The translations under genes and the position numbers were made by a program. A model generated the notes under the pieces. The model did no database searches, had not been told where the DNA came from, and worked only from the letters and a program-made list of their open reading frames with translations. DNA of 64,000 nucleotides from Terriglobia bacterium (lineage in GTDB: Bacteria; Acidobacteriota; Terriglobia; Acidiferrales; UBA7541): the NCBI GenBank assembly GCA_020073375.1, contig JAIQFG010000026.1, positions 39,173-103,172 of the forward strand, given 5' to 3'. How positions within the stretch are numbered: position 1 is the stretch's first letter; every line of letters starts with the position of its first letter. This document shows, piece after piece, positions 16,842 to 26,985 of this stretch.

Positions 16842-18011
16842 GTGCCCATACCGGTAATCTACAACTTGAGGAGCGTGCGCGCGCGGTGGACTTCCGCCAT
16901 CGTCGCGATTCTCGGCATTGCCGGCACGGTCTCCGTCTTTGTGGCCATGATGTCACTGGCGCGCGGATTCAAGATGACGCTGGTCAGTTCGGGCTCGACG
17001 CAGAACGCCATGGTGCGCCGTGCGGGATCGACGTCGGAAATAGACGGCGCCGTTTCCCTGGAGCAGGTGAAAGTGATTGAGGACGCGCCCGGCCTTGCGC
17101 GATCGGACGAGGGGCCTTTGTTGAGCCCCGAGGTTGTGGTGATCGCGGCGTTCCCGCTGAAATCCAGCGGCACCGACGCGAATGTGCAAGTGCGCGGCGT
17201 TTCGCCCATGGTGTTGCGCGTGCGCGACAATGTCAAAATGGTTGCCGGGCGATTTTTCCAGCCCGGCCTGAATGAATTAGTGGTCGGCAGCCATGCGGCG
17301 ACGTCTTACCGGGGATTGGACCTGGGCGACACCATCAAATTCGGCGGCGGCACGTGGAAAGTCGTCGGCGTTTTTGACGCCGATGGCGCCGCGTTTGACT
17401 CCGAAGTGTGGGCGGATGCCCACGTCGTGAGCCAGGTGTATCACCGCCCCGAAAATGTTTTCCAGTCGGTGACGGCGCACCTCACATCCCCCGGCGCCCT
17501 CGATACGTTCAAGGATGCGCTCACGGCCGACCCGCGCATGACCGTCGAGGTAGATCGCGAGCGCGATTATTACGACAGGCAATCGCAAACCCTTACGACG
17601 CTGATCGTGGTGCTGGGAACGATCGTGGCGGTGGTTATGGGCATCGGCGCCGTGTTCGGCGCGCTCAACACCATGTATTCGGCCGTCGCGGAACGCTCGC
17701 GCGAAATCGCCACCATGCGCGCGCTGGGCTTCGGCGCGGCCAGCGTGGTGTTTTCTTTCCTGATCGAGGCGCTGCTGATTTCGTTTCTGGGCGGGTTGCT
17801 CGGATGCCTTCTGGTGATTCCCCTCAATGGGCTGACAACCGGGACCATGAATTTTCAGACGTTCACGTATCTCGCATTCGCGTTTCGTGTGACGCCGGAA
17901 TTGCTGCTTGGCGGCATCGCGTTTGCTTTATTTATGGGATTGGTGGGAGGCGTTCCGCCTGCGATTCGCGCGGCACGGCAGCCGGTTTCCGTCGCGCTGC
18001 GCGCGCTGTAG
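16842..18011 (+). CDS. ABC transporter permease, FtsX/MacB type (second)
   Basis: A 389-residue paralogue of the preceding permease with the same plan: an N-terminal helix, a periplasmic domain and three C-terminal helices, with coupling motif AVAERSREIATMRALGFGA. A GTG start two bases after the previous stop is chosen because the reading frame upstream overlaps the first permease. Its TAG stop is part of the palindromic element that starts at 18008, so the last codon context was set by the repeat. Confidence 0.87.
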   Translation: MPIPVIYNLRSVRARWTSAIVAILGIAGTVSVFVAMMSLARGFKMTLVSSGSTQNAMVRRAGSTSEIDGAVSLEQVKVIEDAPGLARSDEGPLLSPEVVVIAAFPLKSSGTDANVQVRGVSPMVLRVRDNVKMVAGRFFQPGLNELVVGSHAATSYRGLDLGDTIKFGGGTWKVVGVFDADGAAFDSEVWADAHVVSQVYHRPENVFQSVTAHLTSPGALDTFKDALTADPRMTVEVDRERDYYDRQSQTLTTLIVVLGTIVAVVMGIGAVFGALNTMYSAVAERSREIATMRALGFGAASVVFSFLIEALLISFLGGLLGCLLVIPLNGLTTGTMNFQTFTYLAFAFRVTPELLLGGIAFALFMGLVGGVPPAIRAARQPVSVALRAL

Positions 18012-18066
18012 CCCGGGTCTTCAGACCCGGAGGTTGTTGTGGCGCCGGCTTCCCGCCGGCGCCACT
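18008..18066. repeat. Double GTAG-type palindrome supplying a stop codon
   Basis: Begins GTAGCCCGGGTCT and has two hairpins: CCGGGTCT/AGACCCGG (18013-18030) and GGCGCCGGC/GCCGGCGCC (18040-18063). The first TAG is the stop of the second permease. The end lies 11 bases from the convergent KdpD-N gene, so it may act as a two-way terminator. Confidence 0.75.
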
Positions 18067-18076
18067 AAAAGCGTTC

Positions 18077-19201
18077 TCAATCGTTTTCCTGCGTCACAAT
18101 GTGCACATCCACGGCGGGCGCGTCGCGCAGGAAGCGGTGTATGGCGGTCATGTAAAGGTATTTCCGCCAACCTTCCACGGCGGTGCGGCCAAAGATCACC
18201 TGCGTCACGTGTTTTTCGCGCACGAATTCCGCGGTCGCGGCGGCCACTTCTTTTCCCTTCAGCTTCACCACTTTTGCGCCCAGGCTCTCGGAAAATTGGA
18301 TGTTGGCGTTGAGCGAATTCTGGTCCTGGTCGGAAGTGTCGTGCCCGATGTCGACGTAGATCGCAAACAGTTCCGCGTCCATGCGCCGCGCCATGCGCGC
18401 CGCGCGCGCGATCAGATATTGCGCCCTGGGATTCGAGCTGAAGCACACGGCAATGCGTTCGCGCACCGGCCACGGATCCTGAATGTCCTTCTGCTCCATG
18501 TAGGATTCCAGGCTGCGGTCCACCTGTTCGGCCACCTGGCGCAGGGCGAGTTCCCGCAGGGCAATCAAATTGCCGCGGCGAAAAAAATTCCGCAGGGCCT
18601 GATCCACTTTTCCGGTGTGGTAGACCTCGCCGCGCTTCATGCGGTTTTGCAGGGCTTCCGGGGTCAAGTCAACCATCACGATTTCGTTGGCGTGTTCGAG
18701 CACCCAGTCGGGAACGGTTTCGCGAATCTTGATTCCGGTAATCGCGCCAACCGTGGGAGCAATGCTTTCCAGGTGCTGCACGTTTACCGTTGAGAGCACT
18801 TCCATTTTCGCTTCGACCAGATCAAGGACGTCCTCGTACCGTTTGCGGTGCTTGCTGCCGGGGATATTCGTGTGGGCCAGCTCGTCCACCAGGACGACCC
18901 TAGGATTTCTCTTGATGATGGCGTCGGCGTCCATCTCCTCGAAGATCGTGCCCTTGTATTCGATCTTTTTCATCGGCACCTGCTCGAGCTGCGCAGCAAG
19001 TTCCGCGGTGCCCTTGCGCCCGTGCGTTTCCACGATGCCCACGACCACGTCTTCGCCGCGGCTGCGCCGGCGAATGGCTTCGCCCAACATGCTGTATGTC
19101 TTGCCCACACCCGGGGCGTAGCCAAGAAACAATTTCAGGATTCCCTTGGTGCGCTCCTGAGACGAGACCTCTTCCAGCCACTGCTCGGGCGTTTTTGTCA
19201 T
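18077..19201 (-). CDS. kdpD: KdpD sensor/USP domain protein (N-terminal half of KdpD)
   Basis: A 374-residue cytoplasmic protein equal to the N-terminal part of classical KdpD: the KdpD domain with Walker-A-like GYAPGVGKT near residue 28 and conserved VGIVETHGRKGTAEL, LVDELAHTN and KHRKRYEDV (to about 225), then a universal-stress-protein domain (about 250-370, IAVCFSSNP). It has no membrane helices and no kinase. The kinase half is a separate gene starting 52 bases away on the opposite strand. Truncated KdpD forms are known in other phyla. A role in sensing potassium or turgor, acting on the separate kinase, is inferred. Confidence 0.9.
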   Translation of the reverse strand: MTKTPEQWLEEVSSQERTKGILKLFLGYAPGVGKTYSMLGEAIRRRSRGEDVVVGIVETHGRKGTAELAAQLEQVPMKKIEYKGTIFEEMDADAIIKRNPRVVLVDELAHTNIPGSKHRKRYEDVLDLVEAKMEVLSTVNVQHLESIAPTVGAITGIKIRETVPDWVLEHANEIVMVDLTPEALQNRMKRGEVYHTGKVDQALRNFFRRGNLIALRELALRQVAEQVDRSLESYMEQKDIQDPWPVRERIAVCFSSNPRAQYLIARAARMARRMDAELFAIYVDIGHDTSDQDQNSLNANIQFSESLGAKVVKLKGKEVAAATAEFVREKHVTQVIFGRTAVEGWRKYLYMTAIHRFLRDAPAVDVHIVTQEND

Positions 19202-19253
19202 CGCAGATATTCTCTTCTATTATGCGCTGGAAATGCTAGGCTAGAATCGCCCC

Positions 19254-20714
19254 GTGAAGAAGAATCTGCCCATCACCCTGGCCCGGTATGCAGCCGCTCT
19301 GGCTGCGGTCGCGGCGATTACCTTGTTCTACCGCTCAACGCATCGCTTCAACGCGACGACCATTGCGTTCACCTACCTGCTTGCCGTCCTCGGCGCTTCC
19401 ACCCTCTGGGGACTCGCGGTTTCCGTCTTCATGTCGCTGGTCGCCACGCTGGCCTACAACTATTTTTTCCTGCCACCTGTGGGCACCTTCACCATCGCGG
19501 ACCCGCAGAATTGGGTGGCGCTGATCACGTTCCTGGCAACTTCCGTTCTGGCCAGCGATCTCTCGACGCGCGCGCGCAATCAGGCTGCCGAGGCAAACCG
19601 GCGGCGGCGCGAAGTCGAGCGCCTGTACAAATTCAGCCAGCGCATGCTGACCGCCGGCAATCCCATCGAGTTGCTGAACGCCATCCCGCGCCAGATCGTG
19701 GAAATCTTCGAAGTGGGGGCCGCCGCGGTGTTCCTGTCGGACAAACAGAAGATCTACCGCTCCGGAATGAACCTGCCGCAACTCGACGCCGACCACCTGA
19801 AAGCCATCGTGGCTCGCGAGGACATGGAGGTGGACGAGGAGCACAGCCTCTGCTTCGCCCCGCTCCGTTTGGGATCGCGCATTCTGGGCAGCGTGGGCCT
19901 CTCGGGCCCAGTGCTTTCGCGGCCATCGCTCGAGGCTCTGGGATCGCTGATCGCCGTGGCCATTGAGCGCGCGCACGCCATCGAAATGGTGGGGAAGACC
20001 GAGGCGGCCCGCGAAGGGGAGCGCCTCAAATCGGCGCTGCTGGACGCCATCGCGCACGATTTCCGCACGCCGCTGACCTCCATCAAGGTTTCGGTGACGA
20101 ATCTGCTGTCGCCGGCGAAACTGGACGAGTCCCAGCGCATCGAATTACTGAACATCATCAACGAAGAGTGTGACCGGCTGAACCGGCTGGTCGGGGAAGC
20201 CGCCGAAATGGCGCGCCTGGAAGCCGGCGAAGTCAAGCTGCAGATGGAGACGCTGCGCGTGGTGGACCTGATCTCCGAGGCGCTGGATGTTTGCAAGGGC
20301 GTCCTGGGCACGCGGCCGGTAAGAATCGAAATGAAGAATCAGAATCTGCTGGTTCACGCGGATTTGGCGCGCGCGAAGGAGGTGCTCGTGCACCTTGTCG
20401 AGAACGCGAATCTGTATTCCGCTCCCGACCGCCCCATCACCATCGGCGCGGAAGAGCAGGCGGATTTCGTATCGTTCAGCGTCGCCGACCAGGGGCCGGG
20501 CATTGCGGATGCGGAACTCGCCCTGATTTTCGACAAGTTTTACAGGGGTTCGGATCAGCGGTATCGCGTGCAGGGCACGGGCATGGGCTTGCCGATCGCG
20601 AAAGCCATCGTGGAAGCGCACGGCGGATCGATCAGTGTGATCAGCCAGCTGGGACAGGGGTCCGTATTTTCTTTCAGCCTGCCAATTGTGAGGGGGACGG
20701 CGGAACACCGATGA
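19254..20714 (+). CDS. Membrane sensor histidine kinase (C-terminal KdpD-like)
   Basis: A 486-residue kinase: four membrane helices of the DUF4118/KdpD type (about 8-105), a GAF-like region (about 140-245), a HisKA domain with phosphoacceptor His268 (AIAHDFRTPLTS), and an HATPase with DQGPGI and GTGMGLPIAKAIVEAHGG. It would phosphorylate KdpE, whose start codon overlaps its stop (ATGA). The sensor half is encoded divergently next to it. A GTG start is used; no ribosome site is obvious, so initiation may be close to leaderless. Confidence 0.9.
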   Translation: MKKNLPITLARYAAALAAVAAITLFYRSTHRFNATTIAFTYLLAVLGASTLWGLAVSVFMSLVATLAYNYFFLPPVGTFTIADPQNWVALITFLATSVLASDLSTRARNQAAEANRRRREVERLYKFSQRMLTAGNPIELLNAIPRQIVEIFEVGAAAVFLSDKQKIYRSGMNLPQLDADHLKAIVAREDMEVDEEHSLCFAPLRLGSRILGSVGLSGPVLSRPSLEALGSLIAVAIERAHAIEMVGKTEAAREGERLKSALLDAIAHDFRTPLTSIKVSVTNLLSPAKLDESQRIELLNIINEECDRLNRLVGEAAEMARLEAGEVKLQMETLRVVDLISEALDVCKGVLGTRPVRIEMKNQNLLVHADLARAKEVLVHLVENANLYSAPDRPITIGAEEQADFVSFSVADQGPGIADAELALIFDKFYRGSDQRYRVQGTGMGLPIAKAIVEAHGGSISVISQLGQGSVFSFSLPIVRGTAEHR

Positions 20715-21424
20715 GCACACCGACGATTCTGGTTGTGGATGACGAGCCGCAAATCCGCCGCGTGATGCGAACCACGCTATCGAGCAACGGATACTCGGTG
20801 GTCGAGGCCAAAAGCGGCGAGGAAGCTCTGGAGATGATGCGCAAGGAGCGCCCCGAACTCGTCCTGCTCGATGTCAACATGCCGGGGATGGGAGGCCTGG
20901 AAGCCTGCCGCGAAATTCGCGACCAGTCCGACGTCGCCATCATCATGCTGACGGTCCGCAATACCGAGCATGACAAAGTGCTGGCCCTGGACGCCGGCGC
21001 CGACGACTACGTCGTGAAACCGTTCAGCGTCGAGGAACTTCTGGCGCGCATTCGCGCCGCCCTTCGCCGGACCACCTCCGCGGAACCTATTCCCTCATAC
21101 GTTTCCGACGATCTGGAAATCGATTTCGAGCGCAGGAAAGTGCTGGTCAAGGGGAATCAGGTGCGGCTCACTCCGAAGGAATTTGATTTGTTGCGCCACC
21201 TGGTGTCCAGCCAGGGCAAACCGCTCGAGCACCGCCGCCTGCTGCAGGCCGTGTGGGGTCCGGACTACGGAAATGAAACGGAATACCTGCGCGTGTTCAT
21301 CAATCAGTTGCGGAAGAAAATTGAACCGGATCCGTCGCACCCGAAGTACATCCACACCGATCCGTGGGTAGGTTACAGGTTTGAGCCCACCAGTTCGGCC
21401 CCCGCCAAACCGAAGAAGAAATAG
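20711..21424 (+). CDS. kdpE: Response regulator KdpE
   Basis: A 237-residue OmpR/PhoB-type regulator: a receiver domain with the acidic pair DD (10-11), phospho-acceptor Asp54 (LVLLDVNMPGMGG) and Lys in DDYVVKPFS, then a winged-helix DNA-binding domain (about 135-228; TPKEFDLLRHLV, ending VGYRFEP). The start is the ATG overlapping the kinase stop. It likely activates the kdpFABC genes at 22.2-27.1 kb. The last 11 residues are Lys/Pro-rich. Confidence 0.93.
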   Translation: MSTPTILVVDDEPQIRRVMRTTLSSNGYSVVEAKSGEEALEMMRKERPELVLLDVNMPGMGGLEACREIRDQSDVAIIMLTVRNTEHDKVLALDAGADDYVVKPFSVEELLARIRAALRRTTSAEPIPSYVSDDLEIDFERRKVLVKGNQVRLTPKEFDLLRHLVSSQGKPLEHRRLLQAVWGPDYGNETEYLRVFINQLRKKIEPDPSHPKYIHTDPWVGYRFEPTSSAPAKPKKK

Positions 21425-21524
21425 CGCCTGAGTTGTTAGAGAGCAGTGCGGTCTTGATTTTCTCTCCCGGCCGCATGAAGCCGCGCAGGCTTGAAGTTTG
21501 CGCTAAGAGAGCCAGGCGATCCTG

Positions 21525-22217
21525 TTATGGCTTCCGAGCCGCGATCAGCCACCACGTTTCGTGGGAAGGGTCACCTTCAATGAAGCGATCCTGCCGGCCG
21601 ACGATTTCAAACCCTCCCTCACGGAGTTCCTTTTCGACTTCGTTGACGGACACCTCATGCTGCTCCGCGGCCGTTCCCATCAATCCAGTCTTGGCCGGAA
21701 GAGGTTCACGATCGACCACGACCAGCCTTCCCCCGGAAATCAGCGAATTGAACAGGTGAGAAAGGATGGAGTGCGAATCCGTGAATTCATGATAGGTGTT
21801 GGCAATGAGTACGGCGTTGGCGCCCTGCGCAGCCAGACGCGGATCGCCGGCTTCGCCAAGAACAATTTTGACGTTGCGTTGGCCTCTTTGGAATGTCCTG
21901 ATCCACAAAAACATCAGAGGCAACCTGCGGATGTCCTCCGCCAAAACCTTGCCGCTTGGGCCGACTGCGGCCGAGAGCTTAAGCGTGAAGTATCCCGATC
22001 CGCATCCCAGATCGACCGCCACGTCTCCGGGCTTCAAATCAAGCGCCTGGATAATTTCGTTTGGCAGCTGCCATTTGTCTCTTTCAGCCTCGACGGCATC
22101 CAACCGCGAAAGTGTCTGGAGTCCCTGGTAGGCCGTGTCGAATAGGAAAAAGGCCGCGATGGCGCACGCGAAGAAAAGCGCAAGTTTGACGCGGTAGCTC
22201 AATGGGATGCATCCCAA
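21525..22217 (-). CDS. Membrane-anchored class I SAM-dependent methyltransferase
   Basis: A 230-residue protein with one N-terminal membrane helix (about 11-28) followed by a Rossmann methyltransferase domain: motif I VAVDLGCGSGYFTLKL, then AVLIANTYHEFTD, GGRLVVVDREP. The substrate is not evident; the family is broadly annotated as methyltransferase domain 11/31. It lies between kdpE and kdpC, 31 bases from the end of kdpC, and could be the last gene of the kdp transcript. Confidence 0.8.
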   Translation of the reverse strand: MGCIPLSYRVKLALFFACAIAAFFLFDTAYQGLQTLSRLDAVEAERDKWQLPNEIIQALDLKPGDVAVDLGCGSGYFTLKLSAAVGPSGKVLAEDIRRLPLMFLWIRTFQRGQRNVKIVLGEAGDPRLAAQGANAVLIANTYHEFTDSHSILSHLFNSLISGGRLVVVDREPLPAKTGLMGTAAEQHEVSVNEVEKELREGGFEIVGRQDRFIEGDPSHETWWLIAARKP

Positions 22218-22248
22218 AATAATGCCAGGATGAGTCGCTCGTCCCAGG

Positions 22249-22989
22249 CTATTTCGATGCCGGGAAATGCTGGTCTAGTGCGACGTTCAGCATCAGGACG
22301 TTCACGCGCGGCTCGCCCAGAAACCCCAGGTCGGCACGGTCGGTAAATTGCGGGATCAATTGTTTCACTTGATCCGCGGAAATGCCCCGCGCCTTTGCCA
22401 CGCGCCCGGCTTGCAGGTCGGCATTCGTGGGACTGATGTGCGGATCCAGGCCCGAAGCCGAAGCGGTGACCGCATCCTGCGGAATCGGCGTCTTCGGCGT
22501 AAATGCCAATGGCGATTTATCGTCATTGAACGCTTTGATCAGCTTTACCTCGTCGAGATCGCCATGCGAATCCTTGAACTGGTCAATCGGTATGGAGGAT
22601 TGGTAAGGGATGTCGTTGTCGATGCAGTAATGGACGATGCGAAGGCCGATGCCGTCGAAGTCAACGATCTCGTTGTTCTTGTCATCCATTTTGGTGGTGC
22701 CGTGGAGAAGCTTGGCGCTTGTGGGCCCGAGGTTGGAGCCGCTGGACGCCGTCGCGTCATATCCGCTGCCTGCGGCCGATGGACGCGGATGGAAATACTC
22801 AGCCTTGGCAAATGGTTGGCCGATGAGGCTGGAGCCAACCACTTTGCCGCCTACCGTCACAAGACTTCCGTTGGCCTGCTTTGGGAAAACAAGTTCGGAC
22901 ACGCCTGTCATCACGGCCGGGTAGAGCAAGCCGGTGAGAACGGTGAAAATCAGCGTCAATCGAAATCCGGGTCCAAGTTCCTTCAACAT
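22249..22989 (-). CDS. kdpC: Potassium-transporting ATPase subunit C, KdpC
   Basis: A 246-residue subunit with one N-terminal membrane helix (about 9-30; TLIFTVLTGLLYPAVMTGV) and the conserved KdpC periplasmic parts (VGSSLIGQPFAKAEYFHPRPSA; SASGLDPHISPTNADLQ; LGFLGEPRVNVLMLNVALD). The start at MLKELG has AGGAG five bases upstream. It is about 55 residues longer than E. coli KdpC because of an insertion between residues 95 and 165 (HYCIDNDIPYQSS region). It stabilises the KdpFABC complex. Confidence 0.93.
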   Translation of the reverse strand: MLKELGPGFRLTLIFTVLTGLLYPAVMTGVSELVFPKQANGSLVTVGGKVVGSSLIGQPFAKAEYFHPRPSAAGSGYDATASSGSNLGPTSAKLLHGTTKMDDKNNEIVDFDGIGLRIVHYCIDNDIPYQSSIPIDQFKDSHGDLDEVKLIKAFNDDKSPLAFTPKTPIPQDAVTASASGLDPHISPTNADLQAGRVAKARGISADQVKQLIPQFTDRADLGFLGEPRVNVLMLNVALDQHFPASK

Positions 22990-23033
22990 GTCCTGCTCCT
23001 TTATTCTTCCGGGCCCCATTGGAGCCCTCGACC

Positions 23034-25163
23034 TTATGCCAAATGCATCGCCACAAGCATCTTGTCGATGAGCCAGATGCCGGGAAAGGGAACGATGATT
23101 CCGCCCAGGCCATAGATCAGCAAATTGCGGGTGAGCATTTGCCCGGCGCTGACCGGCTTGTACTGCACGCCGCGAAGCGCCAGCGGAATCAGCGCGATGA
23201 TAATGACGGCGTTGAAAATCACCGCGGCGAGTACCGCGCTCTGCGGTGAGTGCAGTCCCATGATGTTCAGCTTGTTCAACTCGGGATAGATCGCCGCGAA
23301 CATGGCCGGAATGATGGCGAAGTATTTCGCAACGTCGTTGGCGATGGAAAAAGTGGTTAGCGAACCGCGGGTAATCAGAAGCTGCTTTCCGATGGCCACG
23401 ATTTCGATCAGCTTGGTGGGATTGCTGTCGAGATCAACCATGTTGCCGGCCTCTTTCGCCGCCATCGTGCCCGTGTTCATGGCCACGCCCACGTCGGCCT
23501 GGGCCAGGGCGGGCGCGTCATTGGTCCCGTCGCCGGTCATGGCCACCAGGCGCCCTTGCGCCTGCTCCTTGCGAATGTACTCGAGCTTGTCCTGCGGCGT
23601 GGCTTGCGCCAGGAAGTCGTCCACTCCGGCTTCTTGCGCAATGGCCGCCGCAGTCAGCGGATTATCGCCGGTGATCATCACCGAGCGGATTCCCATGGCG
23701 CGCAGCGATGCCAGGCGGTCTTTCATTCCGCCTTTTACGATGTCCTTCAGGTGAATTACGCCAAGAATCCTCGATCCATCGGCTACCGCGAGCGGCGTGC
23801 CTCCGTTCCTGGAAATGCGATCCGAGATCTCCTGAAGGGACTGCGGCACCGTGCCGCCCGATTCCTTTACGAACTGAGCGATCGCTCCGGTGGCGCCCTT
23901 CCGCAGATGGCGGCCGTCCAGGTCCACGCCGCTCATGCGCGTGTATGCGGAGAAGGGAATAAACTGGGCGTTGCGCGCGGCGACTTCCCGCCCGCGAAGC
24001 TTGTACTTCTCTTTGGCCAGCACGACGATGGAGCGCCCTTCCGGAGTCTCGTCCGCAAGGCTGGAAAGCTGAGCCGCATCGGCCAGTTCGCTTTCGCTCA
24101 CTCCGTCTACCGTCAGGAATTCCACCGCCTGCCGGTTACCGAGCGTAATGGTTCCTGTTTTGTCAAGCAGGAGCGTATTAACATCGCCCGAAGCCTCCAC
24201 GGCCTTGCCGCTCATGGCTAGAACGTTGTGCTGCATCACACGATCCATGCCCGCGATGCCGATGGCGGAAAGCAGCCCGCCGATGGTTGTGGGGATCAGG
24301 CAAACCAGCAGGGACACAAGAACCGCGATAGTCGGAGCCGTGCCGTTGCCGACGGCCTGGATGGCATACTTTGAATAAGTCGGCAGGGTCGCAACCGCCA
24401 GCAGGAAGACCAGTGTCAGGCCGGCGATCAGAATGTTGAGGGCGATTTCGTTGGGCGTCTTTTGCCGAACAGCGCCTTCCACCAGGGCGATCATGCGGTC
24501 CAAAAAGGTTTCGCCGGGATTCGACGTGATCCGGATGGTGATATGGTCCGACAATACCATCGTACCGCCGGTGACCGCGCTCCGATCGCCTCCGGATTCC
24601 CGAATGACGGGCGCGCTCTCCCCGGTAATAACGGATTCATCGACGCTGGCGACGCCTTCGATGACTTCCCCGTCTCCCGGAATCACATAACCGGCTTCGC
24701 AGTACACCACGTCCCCGCTGCGCAGCTTTGATGCGGGCACCATCTCGTACTTGCCGTCGGGCAGGACTTTGTGCGCCACTGTATCGACTTTGGTCTTGCG
24801 CAGCGCGTCGGCTTGCGCTTTGCCGCGCGCTTCCGCCATGGCCTCGGCGAAATTGGCGAAAATAACCGTGAACCACAGCCAGAATGCGATCTGAACGCCA
24901 AAGAAGACGCCCCCGGCGCCCGCCATCGCGTCCTTCACGACAAAGATCGTGGTCAAAGCGGCTCCGACTTCGACGACAAACATTACCGGGTTTTTCGCAA
25001 CCTTCACCGGGTTGAGCTTCAGGAACGATTCCTGGATCGCGCGACGCACGATTTCCGGGTCAAAAAGCGGCCGCGAGCGGGCGCCTTTTGAAATCAGGAC
25101 CGAGGCTTCGTGCTTCGCTTGCTTCTTGCTCTCTACCGGGGCTGGTGAGGTGACTGCTGACAT
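23034..25163 (-). CDS. kdpB: Potassium-transporting ATPase catalytic subunit KdpB
   Basis: A 709-residue P-type ATPase of the inner membrane that hydrolyses ATP to drive potassium uptake through KdpA. It has the actuator loop TGES, the phosphorylation site DKTGT at Asp334, and the hinge [21 protein letters not shown]. About seven membrane helices are visible. A 30-residue Lys/Ser-rich N-terminus precedes the family start. It lies between kdpA and kdpC in the order F-A-B-C. Confidence 0.96.
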   Translation of the reverse strand: MSAVTSPAPVESKKQAKHEASVLISKGARSRPLFDPEIVRRAIQESFLKLNPVKVAKNPVMFVVEVGAALTTIFVVKDAMAGAGGVFFGVQIAFWLWFTVIFANFAEAMAEARGKAQADALRKTKVDTVAHKVLPDGKYEMVPASKLRSGDVVYCEAGYVIPGDGEVIEGVASVDESVITGESAPVIRESGGDRSAVTGGTMVLSDHITIRITSNPGETFLDRMIALVEGAVRQKTPNEIALNILIAGLTLVFLLAVATLPTYSKYAIQAVGNGTAPTIAVLVSLLVCLIPTTIGGLLSAIGIAGMDRVMQHNVLAMSGKAVEASGDVNTLLLDKTGTITLGNRQAVEFLTVDGVSESELADAAQLSSLADETPEGRSIVVLAKEKYKLRGREVAARNAQFIPFSAYTRMSGVDLDGRHLRKGATGAIAQFVKESGGTVPQSLQEISDRISRNGGTPLAVADGSRILGVIHLKDIVKGGMKDRLASLRAMGIRSVMITGDNPLTAAAIAQEAGVDDFLAQATPQDKLEYIRKEQAQGRLVAMTGDGTNDAPALAQADVGVAMNTGTMAAKEAGNMVDLDSNPTKLIEIVAIGKQLLITRGSLTTFSIANDVAKYFAIIPAMFAAIYPELNKLNIMGLHSPQSAVLAAVIFNAVIIIALIPLALRGVQYKPVSAGQMLTRNLLIYGLGGIIVPFPGIWLIDKMLVAMHLA

Positions 25164-25188
25164 GATTCGCTCCTAACTCGCAATAACA

Positions 25189-26976
25189 TTAAAAAAGTTT
25201 TCCGTTCAGCATCTGGAAATGCTCGACGATCGGACCTAGCGAGAGCGCCGGAAAATAGGTGAGCGCGCCCACGATGATGACGGTGCCGATCAAGAGAACC
25301 ACGAAGAGGGATCCGTTCGTCGGCAATGTGCCGCTGGTGACGGGGACAAGTTTCTTGGAAGCCAGGCTTCCGGCGATGGCCAGCGCGGGAATAATGAATA
25401 GGAATCTTCCCACTAGCATATCGAGGCCAATCGTCAGGTTGTACCAAGGCGTGTTGGCGTTGATTCCGGCAAAAGCGCTGCCGTTGTTGCCCGCACCGCT
25501 CGAATACGCGTACAGCATTTCGGAGAATCCGTGCGCGGCCCCGTTATTCGTATTCGCCGCAGCCGGCCCGGGCGAGTTCCAGTAGCCGCCTTTCGCAAAT
25601 GGCGCCACCGAGCTGATTGCAGTGAAGCCCAGAATGACCACGGAAGTCGCAAGAATAGCGATGATCGCCATTTTGACTTCTTTTTGTTCAATCTTCTTGC
25701 CCACATACTCGGGCGTGCGCCCGACCATCAGGCCGCCGATGAACACGGCCACCACCGCATAGATCAACATGCTGTAGAGACCCGCGCCCACGCCGCCGAA
25801 GATCACTTCGTCGGTCTGTATGTTGAACAGCGGCACCAGGCCGCCGATGGGCGTGAAACTGTCATGCATGCCGATCACGGCCCCGCAACTGGCGTCGGTC
25901 GTCACGGTCGCAAATAGCGCCGTCATCGGGTTGCCGAACCGCACCTCTTTCCCTTCCATGTTTCCGCCCGGTTGACCCGCGGTATACACATGCTCAAGAC
26001 CCATATTGGTCAGCATGGGATTGCCGCGTTGCTCGGCCCAATAGCAGATGAAAGCCCCGGCAAGAAACATCAAAGACATCGCCGCAAAGATCGCCCAGCC
26101 CTGGCGCGTATCGCGCACCATCTTGCCAAACATGTACGTAAGTCCAGCCCCGAGCACGAAGATCAGCAACATCTGCAGAAGGTTGGCCAACGGTGTCGGA
26201 TTCTCGTACGGGTGGGCGGAGTTCGCATTGAAGTATCCGCCGCCGTTAGTTCCCAGCATTTTTATCGCTAGCTGTGATGCCAGCGGGCCTTGCTCGATCA
26301 CTTGGCTGGCGCCTTCCAGAGTCGTTACGGTGGCGGGCCCTTTGAAGTTTTGGATGGATCCCTGGGCCACGAAAAACAGTGTCGCCAGGATGCATATGGG
26401 AAGCAGAACGTAGAGCGTGCACCGGGTAACGTCGACCCAGAAGTTCCCGATTGTCTTGGCCGTATGGCGCGCAAATCCGCGAATTAACGCAACTGCAACG
26501 GCAATTCCCACCGCTGCCGAAACAAAGTTCTGCACCGCCAGAGCCGCCATCTGGGTCAGGTAACTCATGGTGGTGTCCGGGGAATAGGACTGCCAGTTGG
26601 TGTTGGTCGTGAAACTCACCGCCGTGTTAAACGCCAGGTCCGGCGTCATCGCAGTGGCGTTCGACGGCGCCTGCGGCGTCGAGAAGTGCATCGGGTTCAG
26701 CGGGAGATGTCCCTGCAACCGCTGCAACAGATACACAAAAATAAAGCTGAATATGCTCAGCGAGATCATGGATGCCGAGTAACGCACCCAGGATTGTTCC
26801 TCCTCCTCGCGGACCCCGCCGAGCCAATAAATCAAGCGCTCCAGCGGCCGAAACACAGGATGAAGGAAAGTCCGTTCGCCCTCGAAGACCCGGTACATAA
26901 AAACGCCGGCGGGCTTCGTAATGGCGACCACAAGAACGAAGAAGATTGCGATCTGGGCAATACCGAGTAAAGTCAT
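25189..26976 (-). CDS. kdpA: Potassium-transporting ATPase channel subunit KdpA
   Basis: A 595-residue membrane protein of the superfamily of K+ transporters with ten or so helices and the four pore-loop motifs, for example FNTAVSFTTNTNWQSY, MLGTNGGGYFNANSAHP and the ATVTTDASCGAVIGM region. It carries potassium selectivity for the KdpFABC pump. The start is preceded by GAGGTGG, and it follows kdpF by nine bases. The length is typical. Confidence 0.96.
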   Translation of the reverse strand: MTLLGIAQIAIFFVLVVAITKPAGVFMYRVFEGERTFLHPVFRPLERLIYWLGGVREEEEQSWVRYSASMISLSIFSFIFVYLLQRLQGHLPLNPMHFSTPQAPSNATAMTPDLAFNTAVSFTTNTNWQSYSPDTTMSYLTQMAALAVQNFVSAAVGIAVAVALIRGFARHTAKTIGNFWVDVTRCTLYVLLPICILATLFFVAQGSIQNFKGPATVTTLEGASQVIEQGPLASQLAIKMLGTNGGGYFNANSAHPYENPTPLANLLQMLLIFVLGAGLTYMFGKMVRDTRQGWAIFAAMSLMFLAGAFICYWAEQRGNPMLTNMGLEHVYTAGQPGGNMEGKEVRFGNPMTALFATVTTDASCGAVIGMHDSFTPIGGLVPLFNIQTDEVIFGGVGAGLYSMLIYAVVAVFIGGLMVGRTPEYVGKKIEQKEVKMAIIAILATSVVILGFTAISSVAPFAKGGYWNSPGPAAANTNNGAAHGFSEMLYAYSSGAGNNGSAFAGINANTPWYNLTIGLDMLVGRFLFIIPALAIAGSLASKKLVPVTSGTLPTNGSLFVVLLIGTVIIVGALTYFPALSLGPIVEHFQMLNGKLF

Positions 26977-26985
26977 TTCACCACC

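Noticed and set aside
18077..20714. KdpD as a frameshifted or broken single gene
   Set aside because: The two halves are on opposite strands with separate start codons and complete domains, so it is a real split.
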